This document shows, in pieces, positions 1 to 10,699 of a DNA stretch of 64,000 nucleotides. The translations under genes and the position numbers were made by a program. Where the stretch lies: assembly GCA_019614645.1 (NCBI GenBank), contig JABWDB010000005.1, positions 16,977,001-17,041,000 of the forward strand, read 5' to 3'. The first letter of the stretch is position 1, and every line of letters starts with the position of its first letter. Under the pieces are notes generated by a model. The model was not told the DNA's origin, searched no databases, and saw nothing but the letters and a program-made list of their open reading frames with translations. This stretch comes from Stratiolaelaps scimitus (lineage: Eukaryota; Arthropoda; Arachnida; Mesostigmata; Laelapidae).

Positions 1-5
1 CTTAC

Positions 6-897
6 TGCATACAACGACGGAAACGCGGTCTCGTCAAACGCCCATTTCACTAGGTATGACTTATTTGTAGCACTGTTTATGACGACGATTTTAGCTAGTG
101 AAAGCGGTATGTTAAAAGATCGGCACATAACATCATCGACAGAGCTAACCCCTAGTTTCGCTGCTATTAACCTACAGGGACACTAGGCTTCAAAATGTGT
201 CTGAAGTAATACAAAATCAGCTCCGGACCAAGGCCCAAGTCGAAGAGGTCAACGTTGTAGCGGGTGAGAGTTCCACGGTACCAGACGAACACCTTAGCCG
301 TGAAATCTGGCCTGCATAACGCATTTACCCGGTGTAAAATAGGCTTCAAAATTTGAGGTAGTGTGTACGAAGTGGTGAATAAAATTTACATCGTCTAACA
401 AGGTTAGGTTTGTTGCCCGTAACGGCAGCTGGTGTAACTGGAGGGTCACGAACGTCAATGCAGTCGTGTGGTTCCTCCAGCTGGTGAAGGAACTGCCGAT
501 TTAGTGTATTGCCTGGTAAGATAGTAAGCTGCAAAGTTTTACGAGTGCATGATTTGAACATTCATTAGACAGTAAATAATTCGTCACGTTATCACCGTAC
601 AAAACACGGTCTATTGTTTATTCGTTGGGACAATATTATTTTTATGGTACTATTCTTACTATTGATGTATTCGCCAATAATTATGCTAACCTAACAAATG
701 ATCTTTTATCTAATTTCAGTTCCATACGCGTACCTACGTAGCAGAATCTGATATGCCCCTGCAAAGAGAGTTACTTCTTCCTTAATTCTGTCGCGTCCAC
801 GCAGGAGCTCAGGGTGTCGTACGAAAAACCACCGGGTGGTGTCAAGGTCAACTTCGAGCGATTTTGCTGGCGATTGGCTCAGCCTGGTACTGATAAA
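6..897 (-). CDS. Partial multi-exon gene with a Tudor-like module (runs off left edge)
   Basis: I do not recognise the exact protein. Four consecutive minus-strand exons join in phase: about 897-775 (5' boundary uncertain; donor GAA|GTAACT), 528-400 (acceptor TTTGCAG), 343-172 and 94-6, the last ending at a GTAAG donor at the window edge. The two middle introns are only 56 and 77 nt. Phases are 0/0, 0/0 and 1/2, and no frame is broken. The third exon reads FVWYRGTLTRYNVDLFDLGL followed by a short segment and ILKP. This resembles the Tudor fold pattern of a WYR strand, a V.LFDLG strand (usually V.FVDYG) and a closing L.P, so a Tudor-like module is inferred. The next exon contains YLVKWAFDETAFPSLYA. 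The gene is divergent from the elongase at 1095. The existence of a gene is better supported than the Tudor call. The start and end lie outside what I can define. Confidence 0.5.
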
Positions 898-1094
898 CTC
901 GGTTTACTGCAAGAACATGGCATTTAACCAACGTCTTTTCCTGATTCCACTAGTATGACTACGAGTCAGCCATGCTGTAAACACTACACAAAGAGTGCGG
1001 ACGAACAAAGTTCAGTTTACACAACTTCAACATCTTGTGTAATATAGATACGTATCCACAACTGCTGCCACCGCTATATTCCCTGAAACTAATA

Positions 1095-1925
1095 ATGGCT
1101 ATGACGCTGGAGCTTGTGCCCCCTCGAGATCCAAGAACAGTAGGGTGGTTCACTGCCGGCGACTGGACAACATATTTCTACATCATTGCAGTGTATATCG
1201 GCACCGTCAAGGTTGTACTACCCCAGTACATGATCAATCGTAAGGAGTTCAAGCTGCTCGGCATTATCCGCCTGTACAATCTGCTGTTGGTGATTGCCAA
1301 TGCCTATTTCTGCTACAGCATCGGCATACGATCGTATTTCGGTGGCCGGTACAGCTGGTTCTGCGAGGGTCTTCACGTTCAGAGTGGCGACATCTCCGTC
1401 GTGAGCCTTCATTATTACTACATGTTCATCCGGATCATCGAATTTCTCGATACGGTCTTCTTCGTCCTTCGGAAAAAGTTCAATCAGGCGAGCGTGCTGA
1501 ACATCTCGCACCACTGCATTGCCGTTCTCCTACCGTGGTATGGCGTCGCGTACGGCCTCGATGGCCAGATCTGTCTGATGGCGATGCTCAATATGGCCGT
1601 TCACGTTGTCATGTATTCGTACTACTTCCTCGCGTCGTTCCCTGCTATTCGACCGCAACTCCGGTGGAAGCGATACCTGACGATGTTGCAGATCGCCCAG
1701 TTTGTCATTATTATTGTCCACATGTCGATACCGCTGTGCCATGATTGTGGCTACCCACCGCAGAGTTCGCTTCTGGTCATCTCAACGTACATCTATTTCT
1801 TCCTTATGTTTACGAACTTCTACGGCAGCGCCTATCAAACGGGGCTGAGTTCCATCTCGTCGATACCCAGCGAAAAGGGCTCAGCGGGAGTTTGCCCCGG
1901 AGGCCGTTATACTAAAATTGACTAA
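1095..1925 (+). CDS. Very-long-chain fatty acid elongase (ELO family), atypical histidine box
   Basis: Single-exon ORF of 276 residues, typical of the ELO family (about 270-320), which performs the condensation of acyl-CoA with malonyl-CoA in the ER membrane. Family signatures are in order: N-terminal DPRTVGWF (12-19); EFLDTVFFVLRKK (116-128); the histidine box at 136-140; NMAVHVVMYSYYFLAS (166-181), including the conserved His170; and a TMLQIAQF segment (196-203). About seven hydrophobic spans are visible. The first histidine of the canonical HxxHH is Asn here (NISHH), while the last two histidines and His170 remain. The start was chosen at 1095 because the frame open to 1035 begins at TTG, and the ATG at 1095 has A at -3 and G at +4. 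The C-terminus lacks an obvious KKxx signal. It could be a divergent paralogue with altered activity. The family assignment is secure. Confidence 0.93.
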   Translation: MAMTLELVPPRDPRTVGWFTAGDWTTYFYIIAVYIGTVKVVLPQYMINRKEFKLLGIIRLYNLLLVIANAYFCYSIGIRSYFGGRYSWFCEGLHVQSGDISVVSLHYYYMFIRIIEFLDTVFFVLRKKFNQASVLNISHHCIAVLLPWYGVAYGLDGQICLMAMLNMAVHVVMYSYYFLASFPAIRPQLRWKRYLTMLQIAQFVIIIVHMSIPLCHDCGYPPQSSLLVISTYIYFFLMFTNFYGSAYQTGLSSISSIPSEKGSAGVCPGGRYTKID

Positions 1926-2103
1926 CGTTGTCGAATGCCAACCTTGATGACACCACTTCGATGTTAACGAATTCTATAAGAGACCTTGGAACCACATCGT
2001 GCACGTATCTCACTTACCATTGCTATATTGGAGCTCAACGCTGGCTCATTGGTGATAGCCATTCGGAGACGCAACATTCAATCGGTGCTCGAATGCTCGA
2101 ATC

Positions 2104-2109
2104 AATAAA
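2104..2109 (+). promoter_or_regulatory. Candidate poly(A) signal of the elongase gene
   Basis: AATAAA 179 nt after the elongase stop codon. A second AATAAA lies at 2782-2787, followed by a long A run at 2811-2821, and could end a longer transcript. Confidence 0.35.
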
Positions 2110-3528
2110 TTGAGTTCGAATTATGAGTGTGACTGTGGCTCGTCGTCGTAACTTTTCATATACGCGCAGCAGAGATACAGACAGCGTACATCAGTGACGT
2201 AAATGAAGCACTTGCGTTTATGTTGCTTATGCTTTGCACTAATCAATATACGACGAACTAAAACTGCTGTGTAACGCCGAAACGCCTGTACAATATATTA
2301 TAGCGAGACCATTAGTTCGATCTCTTGCGTGGCCTTGATTACGTTTAGGCAGGTAGTCGTTATTGACTATTCGGAACAACTCATTTTTTTTTGACCATGT
2401 GGATATATTTATGCTTTAAGTTAGTTATTTGTTGAAAACTACTGAAACTCTATTGTACGAACTGGCTACTGTTAGAATGCCATTGCGCGGGTGACGCTTG
2501 CACATATATTTAAGACGAAATACCATGATCGTAGTTCCACCTGTTAATTGTTTGTCTCGGTTGTAAGACCGCACCCGAAATTTTCACCAAAGTTTTACGA
2601 TCTCCTGTTATATTATAACTTTTTCACTAGTTGACAAATGTTTGAGCGGTCATAAATTTATGAACACGATATAGTTGATGCAGTCGCGGCCTGACGAGCA
2701 TGAGGTTGGCGAGCAGACGTTTTGAACGCCCTGCATATACAGACATCAATTACTCAACCAGACAAATAATAATGTAAGCGAAATAAATATGTGACTTTCA
2801 ACAAAGAAACAAAAAAAAAACTTGATTGCATAACATAATAACGAAATAATAACCCACAACAACTTGCATGATACTTCTCATGTGTACACATGTTTATTTA
2901 CACGAGCGTCGTCGATTGATCGATCACGACGTCAAATGAAGCACGGGGCACGTATTTATTCTTGCCATCTCGCGATCTCTATCCGTTACTCCCCCTTTGA
3001 TTGATTATTTACGCACGTTTTTGCTTGCACTGCTTCAAGTATAGATAGACAGCCACTAATACGGCCAGATGGTATCGCATTAGCGAGCGTAACGCATCAG
3101 TTGTTCCTGTTCGTATGTCATTTTTTGGTGTCTTTTTGTTTCGTTCACCGATTATAGAGCAATTATGACTGGTATTTACAGAGGAGTTGTTTTGTGGGCA
3201 AAGCTGTGCGAGCGAAACTCGCCATAAATATCACCGTCAGTAGCTTCTTTAAGGCACCCGGCTAACACTAAGAAACACTCAGATGCCTAATGAGTCCACG
3301 TTGAAAGTTTTTAGCTTTCAGCTTAATGATCAATGATCAGCTTACTCTCCATGTGATCTTATCTCGGACGTAGGGAGATTCGATCAACACGTGCGCGAGT
3401 GAACAAATGTACGGTTCGGTCAGTTTGGTCACGTCGATTAGATTTGTTTACATTCATCGGTTTCGGAAGCTCCTCCGTCAAAAGATTGTACCTCACTAAT
3501 CATCACCTTTTAGTGTTGTCGTAGAAAC

Positions 3529-3623
3529 ATGGAATGTTACCACTGTCAGCCAGCGGCCGCCTTTGAAATGGTTTGCAGCCAAGGTTACTCCGACACAGCG
3601 AGCTGTTCACATTGTAATTGGAA
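3529..3623 (+). CDS. Possible first coding exon of a small Cys-rich protein
   Basis: ATG in good context (A at -3, G at +4) opens 31 codons that end at a consensus donor, TGGAA|GTAAGT, in phase 2. The peptide begins MECYHC and has two more cysteines in a CSHC arrangement near its end, so it would carry CxxC pairs of the kind that bind zinc. No matching downstream exon was identified before the TBC1D13 terminal exon at 4928. It may be fortuitous. No function assigned. Confidence 0.22.
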
Positions 3624-3730
3624 GTAAGTCTTGTTGTCGCGCTGCATTATGTTATGTATCATCTAGTGTGTATGGAAGAAATTGGGTTCAGTCTGTTAAA
3701 AATATAATCTCTTACTCTAATAGAGCCTAA

Positions 3731-3761
3731 TTATATATATATATATATTATATATATATAG
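3731..3761. repeat. (TA)n microsatellite with central TTA interruption
   Basis: Alternating TA run that is nearly self-complementary around an internal interruption. Confidence 0.9.
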
Positions 3762-4628
3762 CTCCTCCTATCTAGCCAGTGTGATGATTGGCTCACCGCC
3801 CACTTCTGAGCAGCAGCCGTCGAGGCGGCCTCCAACCATCGACCCGATGAGAGGCTGTTTGAATGTACTAACACTTAGTAGCAGCAACAGCTTTAGGCGG
3901 CTCTTGTTGTTCAACTACTTGTAGCACTACCATAGTACTAGAATTGGTAAAAGCGTATCCAGGAATATATACCGCATCACCCAAATGCAGACTTTCGCAA
4001 GGGGTTCACGCCAACTGAACGTGGCGGCGTACACGTCTTGTCTCTCGCCATATTGTTACGTCGGACGAAAACAAGACGCCTGCTTACTATCCTCACGTGA
4101 TTCAGGAACTACTTTTACCACCGAGTAGTTCATCATTAGTATCGTTATCATGTCACTATGCGTCAGTTCGCTTGATGAAATTTATAACAGGTCCCCGTCA
4201 GTTAATTGGGATAATTGCAGTCGAGTTGCAGGCAGACACTAGCATCCAGCATAAAAACAAGGCTCCCAATGTCGTACCGAATAGCGGACTCGGCCAAATC
4301 GTTCGGCTTCTCTCAAAATATTCTACTGATACACATACTCTAGTATGGAATTCAAGAATTCAACATTGTGCTTATGGATTGTTTTGCTAAAAACAAAACA
4401 CTTATACGCGATATTCTTCACCTGAACAACGTTGACGACCCTCAAGACGACCTCTATTTGTGTTTCGTCTCAAGGGCACACTGAATAATCCAATGCCAGT
4501 AAGAGAAAGAATGGTTATAGCCATGATAATGTATTAATCTCATCTTGTTTTTTTGCTGTTGTGCTCGTACTAATGTTTCGCACTTCTTATGTTGTATTGT
4601 CATTAAGGACTACCTCATCGGGCTAGCC

Positions 4629-6483
4629 TCATCGGGCCGACAGCGACGACTGCCCCAAACCCGCCGCTGGTCTCGGCGGCGGCGTCATCCCATTGTCATA
4701 AATACAGAGCGCTTTGTTCAGGATGTCATCAATCGATATGCCGTCAATCTCGTTGTGCGGGAAATTCTGCAGCAGTTTCATATTGTGAGCGAAGTCACCG
4801 TCTAGCAATTCTTCCCGCAGTAAAATCATCATAGCGCAACACGTTGACAGGAGAAAGCCGAAGTCGAGCCGCTCGTTCATCGCGAAAATGGAGTCCCATA
4901 ATCGAACGACTTCGGGTAGAGAGAACTCCTGTGAGCAGATCATACATCAGATGGCCAGAGAGTGAGAGAATGCATATAGTGAAAATACATCATGATTGGG
5001 CCCCGTGTATTGTTTTACTGGGTGCACAATGGTGCGTTAGTAAGTAGTCCGAAGGAACAGTGTGGTTATTCGACAGATTACTGTCTTCGATAGGAAACAA
5101 GGAGCTTAAATGTTTATTAAGTATTCAAATCGTGTATGTATATATATATATATATATATTTGTAAATATATATACAAGCCCAGATAGACTTGATGGATAT
5201 GTTATTTCTTATTTCTAACTGTATCAAGGGACGTTGCTACTAGGGATGATGTTTGCAGTGTCTCGTTGTAAATATCGGAGGTCGCCAGTTCTAGCCCCGT
5301 CGACGACTTATTCCTTCACATAAAATGTGTATCTGAATTGTATTGTTTGCCCGTGATTTTCTGCGATACTCGGATCATCCCGACGTGTCCACGTCTGCCT
5401 TTCTTAAGTCGGATATTTACTTATCAGACATTTACTTATCAGACTCTTATTTACGTATTGAACGGTCAGCGAAACTGGCTCCCAGATCGTGTTCCTGATG
5501 AATGCATACCTGGCTCAAAAGGAGTGTAATCCAACGGAATGCGTAGAACTGAGGCTTGATATCCTGCTGTATGAGCCGCTGATGTAACTCAGGATCTAGA
5601 TTTCGCAGCTGACTCATGAAACGATCCATCATAGCTCCAATACCGCTAACCTGCAACGGCAAAGTCGAGCATCAATTACGTCGAAGCTAAAAGCTCACAT
5701 AGCACGAAAAAAACGAACTCGAACAATTCTTGTTGTCGTTGTTGTTCGTTCCATTCACATCGATTGCACACGTAGCAACATTGCTCACCCAAGACTAAAG
5801 GGTAATATTACAAACGTCACTTTTCATGTCATATTGCTATTGAAAAATGTCGAAAAATGGCGAGACTCCGTTTCCTTACCGTGTTGTCCATGGCGTTGAG
5901 AAAGAAATCTCGCATTGCCGACATCAGCTGTGTAAAACAGAAGAAACTGTCGGCTTCGGCGTGTTCTCGTACAGTTGGATCCGCGTCAGTTGCCAACGTG
6001 TGATAGATTGGGCCGAGAATCTCATTCATTCCCTGATAATTTTTTGAAATCCCAATAGGACGCATTAATGTCTTTTATTGATAAAATTACAGAGGAACGG
6101 TTATTTGCAAGGCGTTTGTGCATTTTTTCTCGTCATGTATCTCCTTAGGATGTCTATCGGGGTCGCATTCGTATAGTATATGCCACATTTGTTTCATTCA
6201 TCAAATGGGCCTTTTGCGGGCCTCGCATAGACGCTCCAGACTGAGCAGTCATAGGTATTAGTAATTGTGGCTACCGGGAAGGTGAGGCAAAAAAAAAAGC
6301 AGCTGAATAAGTTTACCTGAACGTAGCCAACGCCAGGGTTAAGCTTCGCATAGATGAATAGGATGCGCTCAACCACCTGCAAAAGCAACACATCATCATT
6401 GTGGTAGAGTATTACATGTAATCCCACAATCGTAATATCTCTATATAACCTTCCACTTCCAATAGAGCAAACTATCGACAGCA

Positions 6484-6519
<36 letters not shown>

Positions 6520-9500
6520 TGTCTGTGCTCCATCATATGAAGCTGCACGCTACTGAATCAATAAATGTCAAGGGGGTCGAATCAATGTTCAAGACGAACA
6601 GTGTCCGAGAGCTCTAAAAACGGCAATGAGTGAGAAAAATGTGCGAAACGTGCATGGGATAGTGGTCCATGATCATCAGGTTAACGCTATGAGATAGCGG
6701 AGGCGTTAAAGATTAGCAAGAGTTTAATGATATTTTTCTATGCCACGATCCCGGTATAGAAAAGTTGGAACAGCAAGTGAGTGTCGCACAGCTTGACTGT
6801 GGAGCAAAAACTGAAGAGAGTGATGCTTTCTGAGCGCTGTCTCGAGCAGATAACGAAAAATCCGCTGGAGTTTTGGAGCTATTCGTAACGTTGATGAAAG
6901 CTGGGCTCAGCAATATTCATCCAAAACCAAACAAGCCACTCGTAAGTGAACTGTACTGGATAAAAGCCACTGACAAGGTCTGGAACGGTTTTGTGCATTG
7001 TGTTTTGGGACACAAATGGAATTATTCTAATCAACCGCATTGACACTTATAGAACCATCAAAGGACAATATTATGCCTGACTTTGGGATCGTTCAAGCGA
7101 TGCAATCGCTAGGAATCAGTCTGGCATACAGAGGAAGAAGTGCTGTTTCACCAGGATTTGCACCTGCTCATAAGTCACATCTTCCGATGACTAAATTGAT
7201 AGAGTTGGGGTCCGAAATTGTCGAACAGACATCCTATCTACCCCTCCAGATCTAACTTTGAGCAACTATTATACTTCACCTTCAAAAATCTTAAATCCCA
7301 CCAAAAAAAAAAATCCCACCTTGGGGGGCGGCGCTCCGATATAAATGTTAGGGTTAAGCCGCCATAGAGTAGTATTTTTTGGGTCTATGAAAACAATATT
7401 TTATTAGCACAGGACAAGAATACTTTAGTACCGCTGGACTAGAAGGACTAGCATTGAGTTTCAGGGAGAATATATTGAATAAATGCATCAACAGTTTTTC
7501 CCTCAATAACTGTCTTCCTTCCTATACTTATTGTCGGGACATGACATATATGAGACGTTAAGCATTGTAAAAGGTAGCAGTTACTTTGATAAACCAATGA
7601 ACCTTTAGCTGCCTAGTATACATTTGAATACACAAATTTCAAGTTAACGCAAACAGCGAAAAGGCACCAACGCACCTCCCAGTGAGCCTCCTGTCCATCA
7701 GGTAATACTGAATACTCCTCTGTGGCAATTTTCTTAAATAGTGCAACATTTGTTAACCCTGTCCGGCTACGCTGTACCGCCCCTGACCGTAGCACCGTCC
7801 GTTCCACCCGTTCTCGCAATGAGTCCACCTGAGGAAAAGCAATAGGATATACGACTTCTTACAATGAGCTTCACACAGAAATGACAGGCGAGAATAAATG
7901 AACATTTCAAGAAAAATCGAAATATTCGAACAAGTTAAAGTTCTAGGCCTTATGAGGAGGGCCATCAGAAATTGAGGCAAGATAGACCGCCCAGGCCGAT
8001 GTGTTAGCGAACAACGCACACTGTGCTCAATATTCTACGTGCGACAACGAAAATTTACCAAGGGATCAGCGACAATCTTCTTGCAAGGGAACTGTGTGGC
8101 TTGCTGAAAGAATGATATGTCAGGGCAGAGTCGTCGGACGTCCTTGTCGATCTGCAGCAGCACGTCATTGTCTTTGAAGTAACTCTGCCATCTGCAAAGA
8201 CAAACCACGGGACGAGCATCGATCGGACATATTAACGCTTGTGACCCATTACAATACAACAGAAAGTGTGGTCGCAATTAACCGAACTGCAACAGTTACA
8301 TCGCCTACGTCGTCGTAGAAAGTCATATAAGTACTTTTAAATATGTGCCACCCTGAATCATATATTGACAATGGCCGGTTGGGCGAAATGGTTTGATGAT
8401 AATTATTCCACAACATTACTTTACATATTCTTGACAATTATTATACATTCTTACATATTTGACGTATGCTATCCTCTCTCGCAAACTACATGATACACAG
8501 CAAGTTCATTGATAAGCAGCAGTATGGCAACTGGACGTTGGAATGACTAATCAAATGTTTGCCATTTTTGTTCTCGCTTCTCGCGAGAAGTCTTTCACAT
8601 GAACAACAAAAATAAAGTCTTCGACACCACCAACACCTGACATTGATGCGCTCCAATGTACGCTAACCTTGAGTCCGGGTTCATGTTGAGCGGATGGTCT
8701 TCGCATGACTGGTCATCTCCTGTCCCAGATTCAATCACCATCTCATTGATGAAACGCCCGTATAGCTGACGCTGCTGCGAAAGGTATTCAGGCCACTGTC
8801 GCCTATCTCCGCCCAGATATCCTATATGGCAGGGGCGTGTGAGAAAAGTGACAAGAATAACAAAAGTCAATTAATTACAAATTTATTAATTACTCGGTTT
8901 AGTCCACGTTCGTTCATTTTCCTTGCGAAGCTGTTTAAATTATGCACGTCGAAAGTAATTGGCCGATTTTTTGTAGGCGCCTTATTAACAGTTCATGATA
9001 GCCTATCAGTGTCAATTGGGTAAATAATATATATTCATTTGGTATAAGAAAAAGTCAGTCGAATAGGCATTTGCTACGCCATTCTGAGATAGTCTACAAC
9101 ATGTGTGTTGTTCGTCAAATGCTTATTTACTGCGCGTAATAATGATGTCTATCTAACTGCTCCAATACATTCAGGTGCTCGGACGATGTGTCGTTCCGTA
9201 AAAGTTCTAAGCATAAGTCATATTTCAACAAAGGGCCACGTGATCGACAAGTAGTAGTACTAGTGGTCGTAGGAGAAGCGAGTCGTGACGTATTTGCCAG
9301 CAAATAAGCTGACTTCGAACAATAGGAAGGGACCGACAATTGGGTAGCATATTAGTGTATCTGTGCGCGTGTCGAAATATCGAGAGCCGTCTGACGACAT
9401 GGATGTTAAGGAAGACAGCTGCTGCAAGGAAATGACAGCGAACGAATCCACAGGTGCAACCTTGGTAAGGTAACACGGTAGATATGCAACTGGCTAACGT

Positions 9501-10699
9501 CAAACTTAATGACCACGGAGATTCATTGATGAGATCATAGCGAGTTTCAAAGCTCTGTGGGAGAAAGAAAGAGAGATAGAACAAGCGCTAACATGAAAGA
9601 CGTTCTACGAAAGGGTAAAGGGTTCCTCGGATTGCGGCATTCTAATAGCTCTAGTTGTGAGCTATATAGGTAACGATAACGGTTCCTCGAGATAAGCCGT
9701 GCTCAGAACATGACTAACCGAGCAGAATTTTCCAGCATAGCGATCGAAGGCCAGGACCATCCGGAATACCGTGAAAGCAATACTTCCGCAGCAGAAGTAC
9801 GTCGATCTGTTCACAGGATAGGAGCTCTTCGAAGAGTGTAGCTCGGGCCTTACCACGTTTGCTGGACGTCACGTCGTGGACGGGTGATGTGCTGTCGCCC
9901 GCTTCGCTGCGTGAGGCAGAAAAAATATAGATACATATATACATGCGCGACTCATATTGCATTTCTATTAGATCTTAGAAAAAGTTGAAAACAAACATTT
10001 AGTTAAAGTAACATTTTGGCGTCAGGGTGATTGTTTATTCAGTATATTTTTCTGAAGGAAGGAAAATTATTTTCCATATCTAATTCGCTGTTGTCTCTCT
10101 TCCACGATAGGCCGAGGCACAGCTGTTTAGGCTCCGAAGACCGGTAAGAAGAACTAGCCTGAGGAAATAGTGAAGGAACTCGTCCATGTGTCAGTTAGCA
10201 TAGTCGTCTATACAGATCTATAATAAGTGTTCTCGTTGGGGGGGGGGGGCTTTGAGCCGGATTAACAAATGCTATTAGGTAGTAATCGCTTGTTATGCCT
10301 GTCGTCTTGTCGATCAGGCTCAAACTGCGCGTATCTCAGAAAGTACTAAGCACATAACCGTATTTCACCTTCCTTGATTTCGTCACTAGCTTTCATCTGA
10401 CCTACATTTCATCTTTTCAAACAGACATGCTTAGTGAGTACACGAAACTCCCACCACGATCACCCAACACCTGAACACGTCCTTCCACTCGAAGGTCCAC
10501 ATGGCTTACACGGTATACGTCACAGAGTTCATTCACCGAACCGAATGCTATATATACATATATATATATATATACCTCCTGCGTGATGTTACACAAGATA
10601 TGCCAAAATGTCACTGGGAACTTACGTGGCCACTGGGAAATCCATCGTATAGAATTTGCTCTTTCCCAACGTGGTCACCCCCCAGGCCTCGGTCATCAT
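4629..10699 (-). CDS. TBC1D13: TBC1 domain family member 13 (RabGAP), nine exons
   Basis: TBC domain GTPase-activating protein. The mammalian orthologue is reported to act on Rab35. Exons (minus): 10699-10626, 9906-9719, 8821-8668, 8191-8059, 7828-7676, 6376-6317, 6032-5880, 5650-5510, 4928-4629. All joins keep phase and give 451 residues (human protein about 400). Visible family blocks: FHGIPDGPGLRSLCWKILLG (start of TBC), EDHPLNMNPDSRW, YFKDNDVLLQIDKDVRRLCP, EAHWEVVERILFIYAKLNPG, YVQGMNEILGPIY, HAEADSFFCFTQLM, KPQFYAFRWITLLLSQEF. The arginine finger (IxxDxxR, residues 153-159) and glutamine finger (YVQ, 252-254) are intact, so it should be catalytically competent. Exon 1 (24 residues starting MMTEAWG, donor GTAAGT) is inferred from phase and has no match I recognise. 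The other eight exons are secure. The gene is convergent with the upstream elongase. Confidence 0.93.
5135..5175. repeat. (TA)n tract inside a TBC1D13 intron
   Basis: Near-uninterrupted alternating TA followed by a second short TA run, between the last two TBC1D13 exons. Confidence 0.85.
6486..6519. repeat. (TA)n microsatellite, TBC1D13 intron
   Basis: Pure alternating TA run of about 34 nt. Confidence 0.95.

Larger units (their letters stand above)
1926..4628. other. Interval between the convergent elongase and TBC1D13 genes
   Basis: AT-rich, non-coding in appearance. It holds the elongase 3' flank with two AATAAA motifs, a (TA)n tract at 3731-3761 and one short candidate coding exon at 3529-3623 listed separately. 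No other protein segment with splice sites was convincing. Confidence 0.5.

Noticed and set aside
1035..1094. Upstream extension of the elongase frame
   Set aside because: It begins at TTG. The ATG at 1095 has a good context and matches family N-termini.
10432..10545. Minus-strand segment after the TBC1D13 exon 1 donor, readable as a further exon
   Set aside because: It stays in frame but reaches a stop. Splicing exon 1 directly to 9906 keeps the TBC frame.
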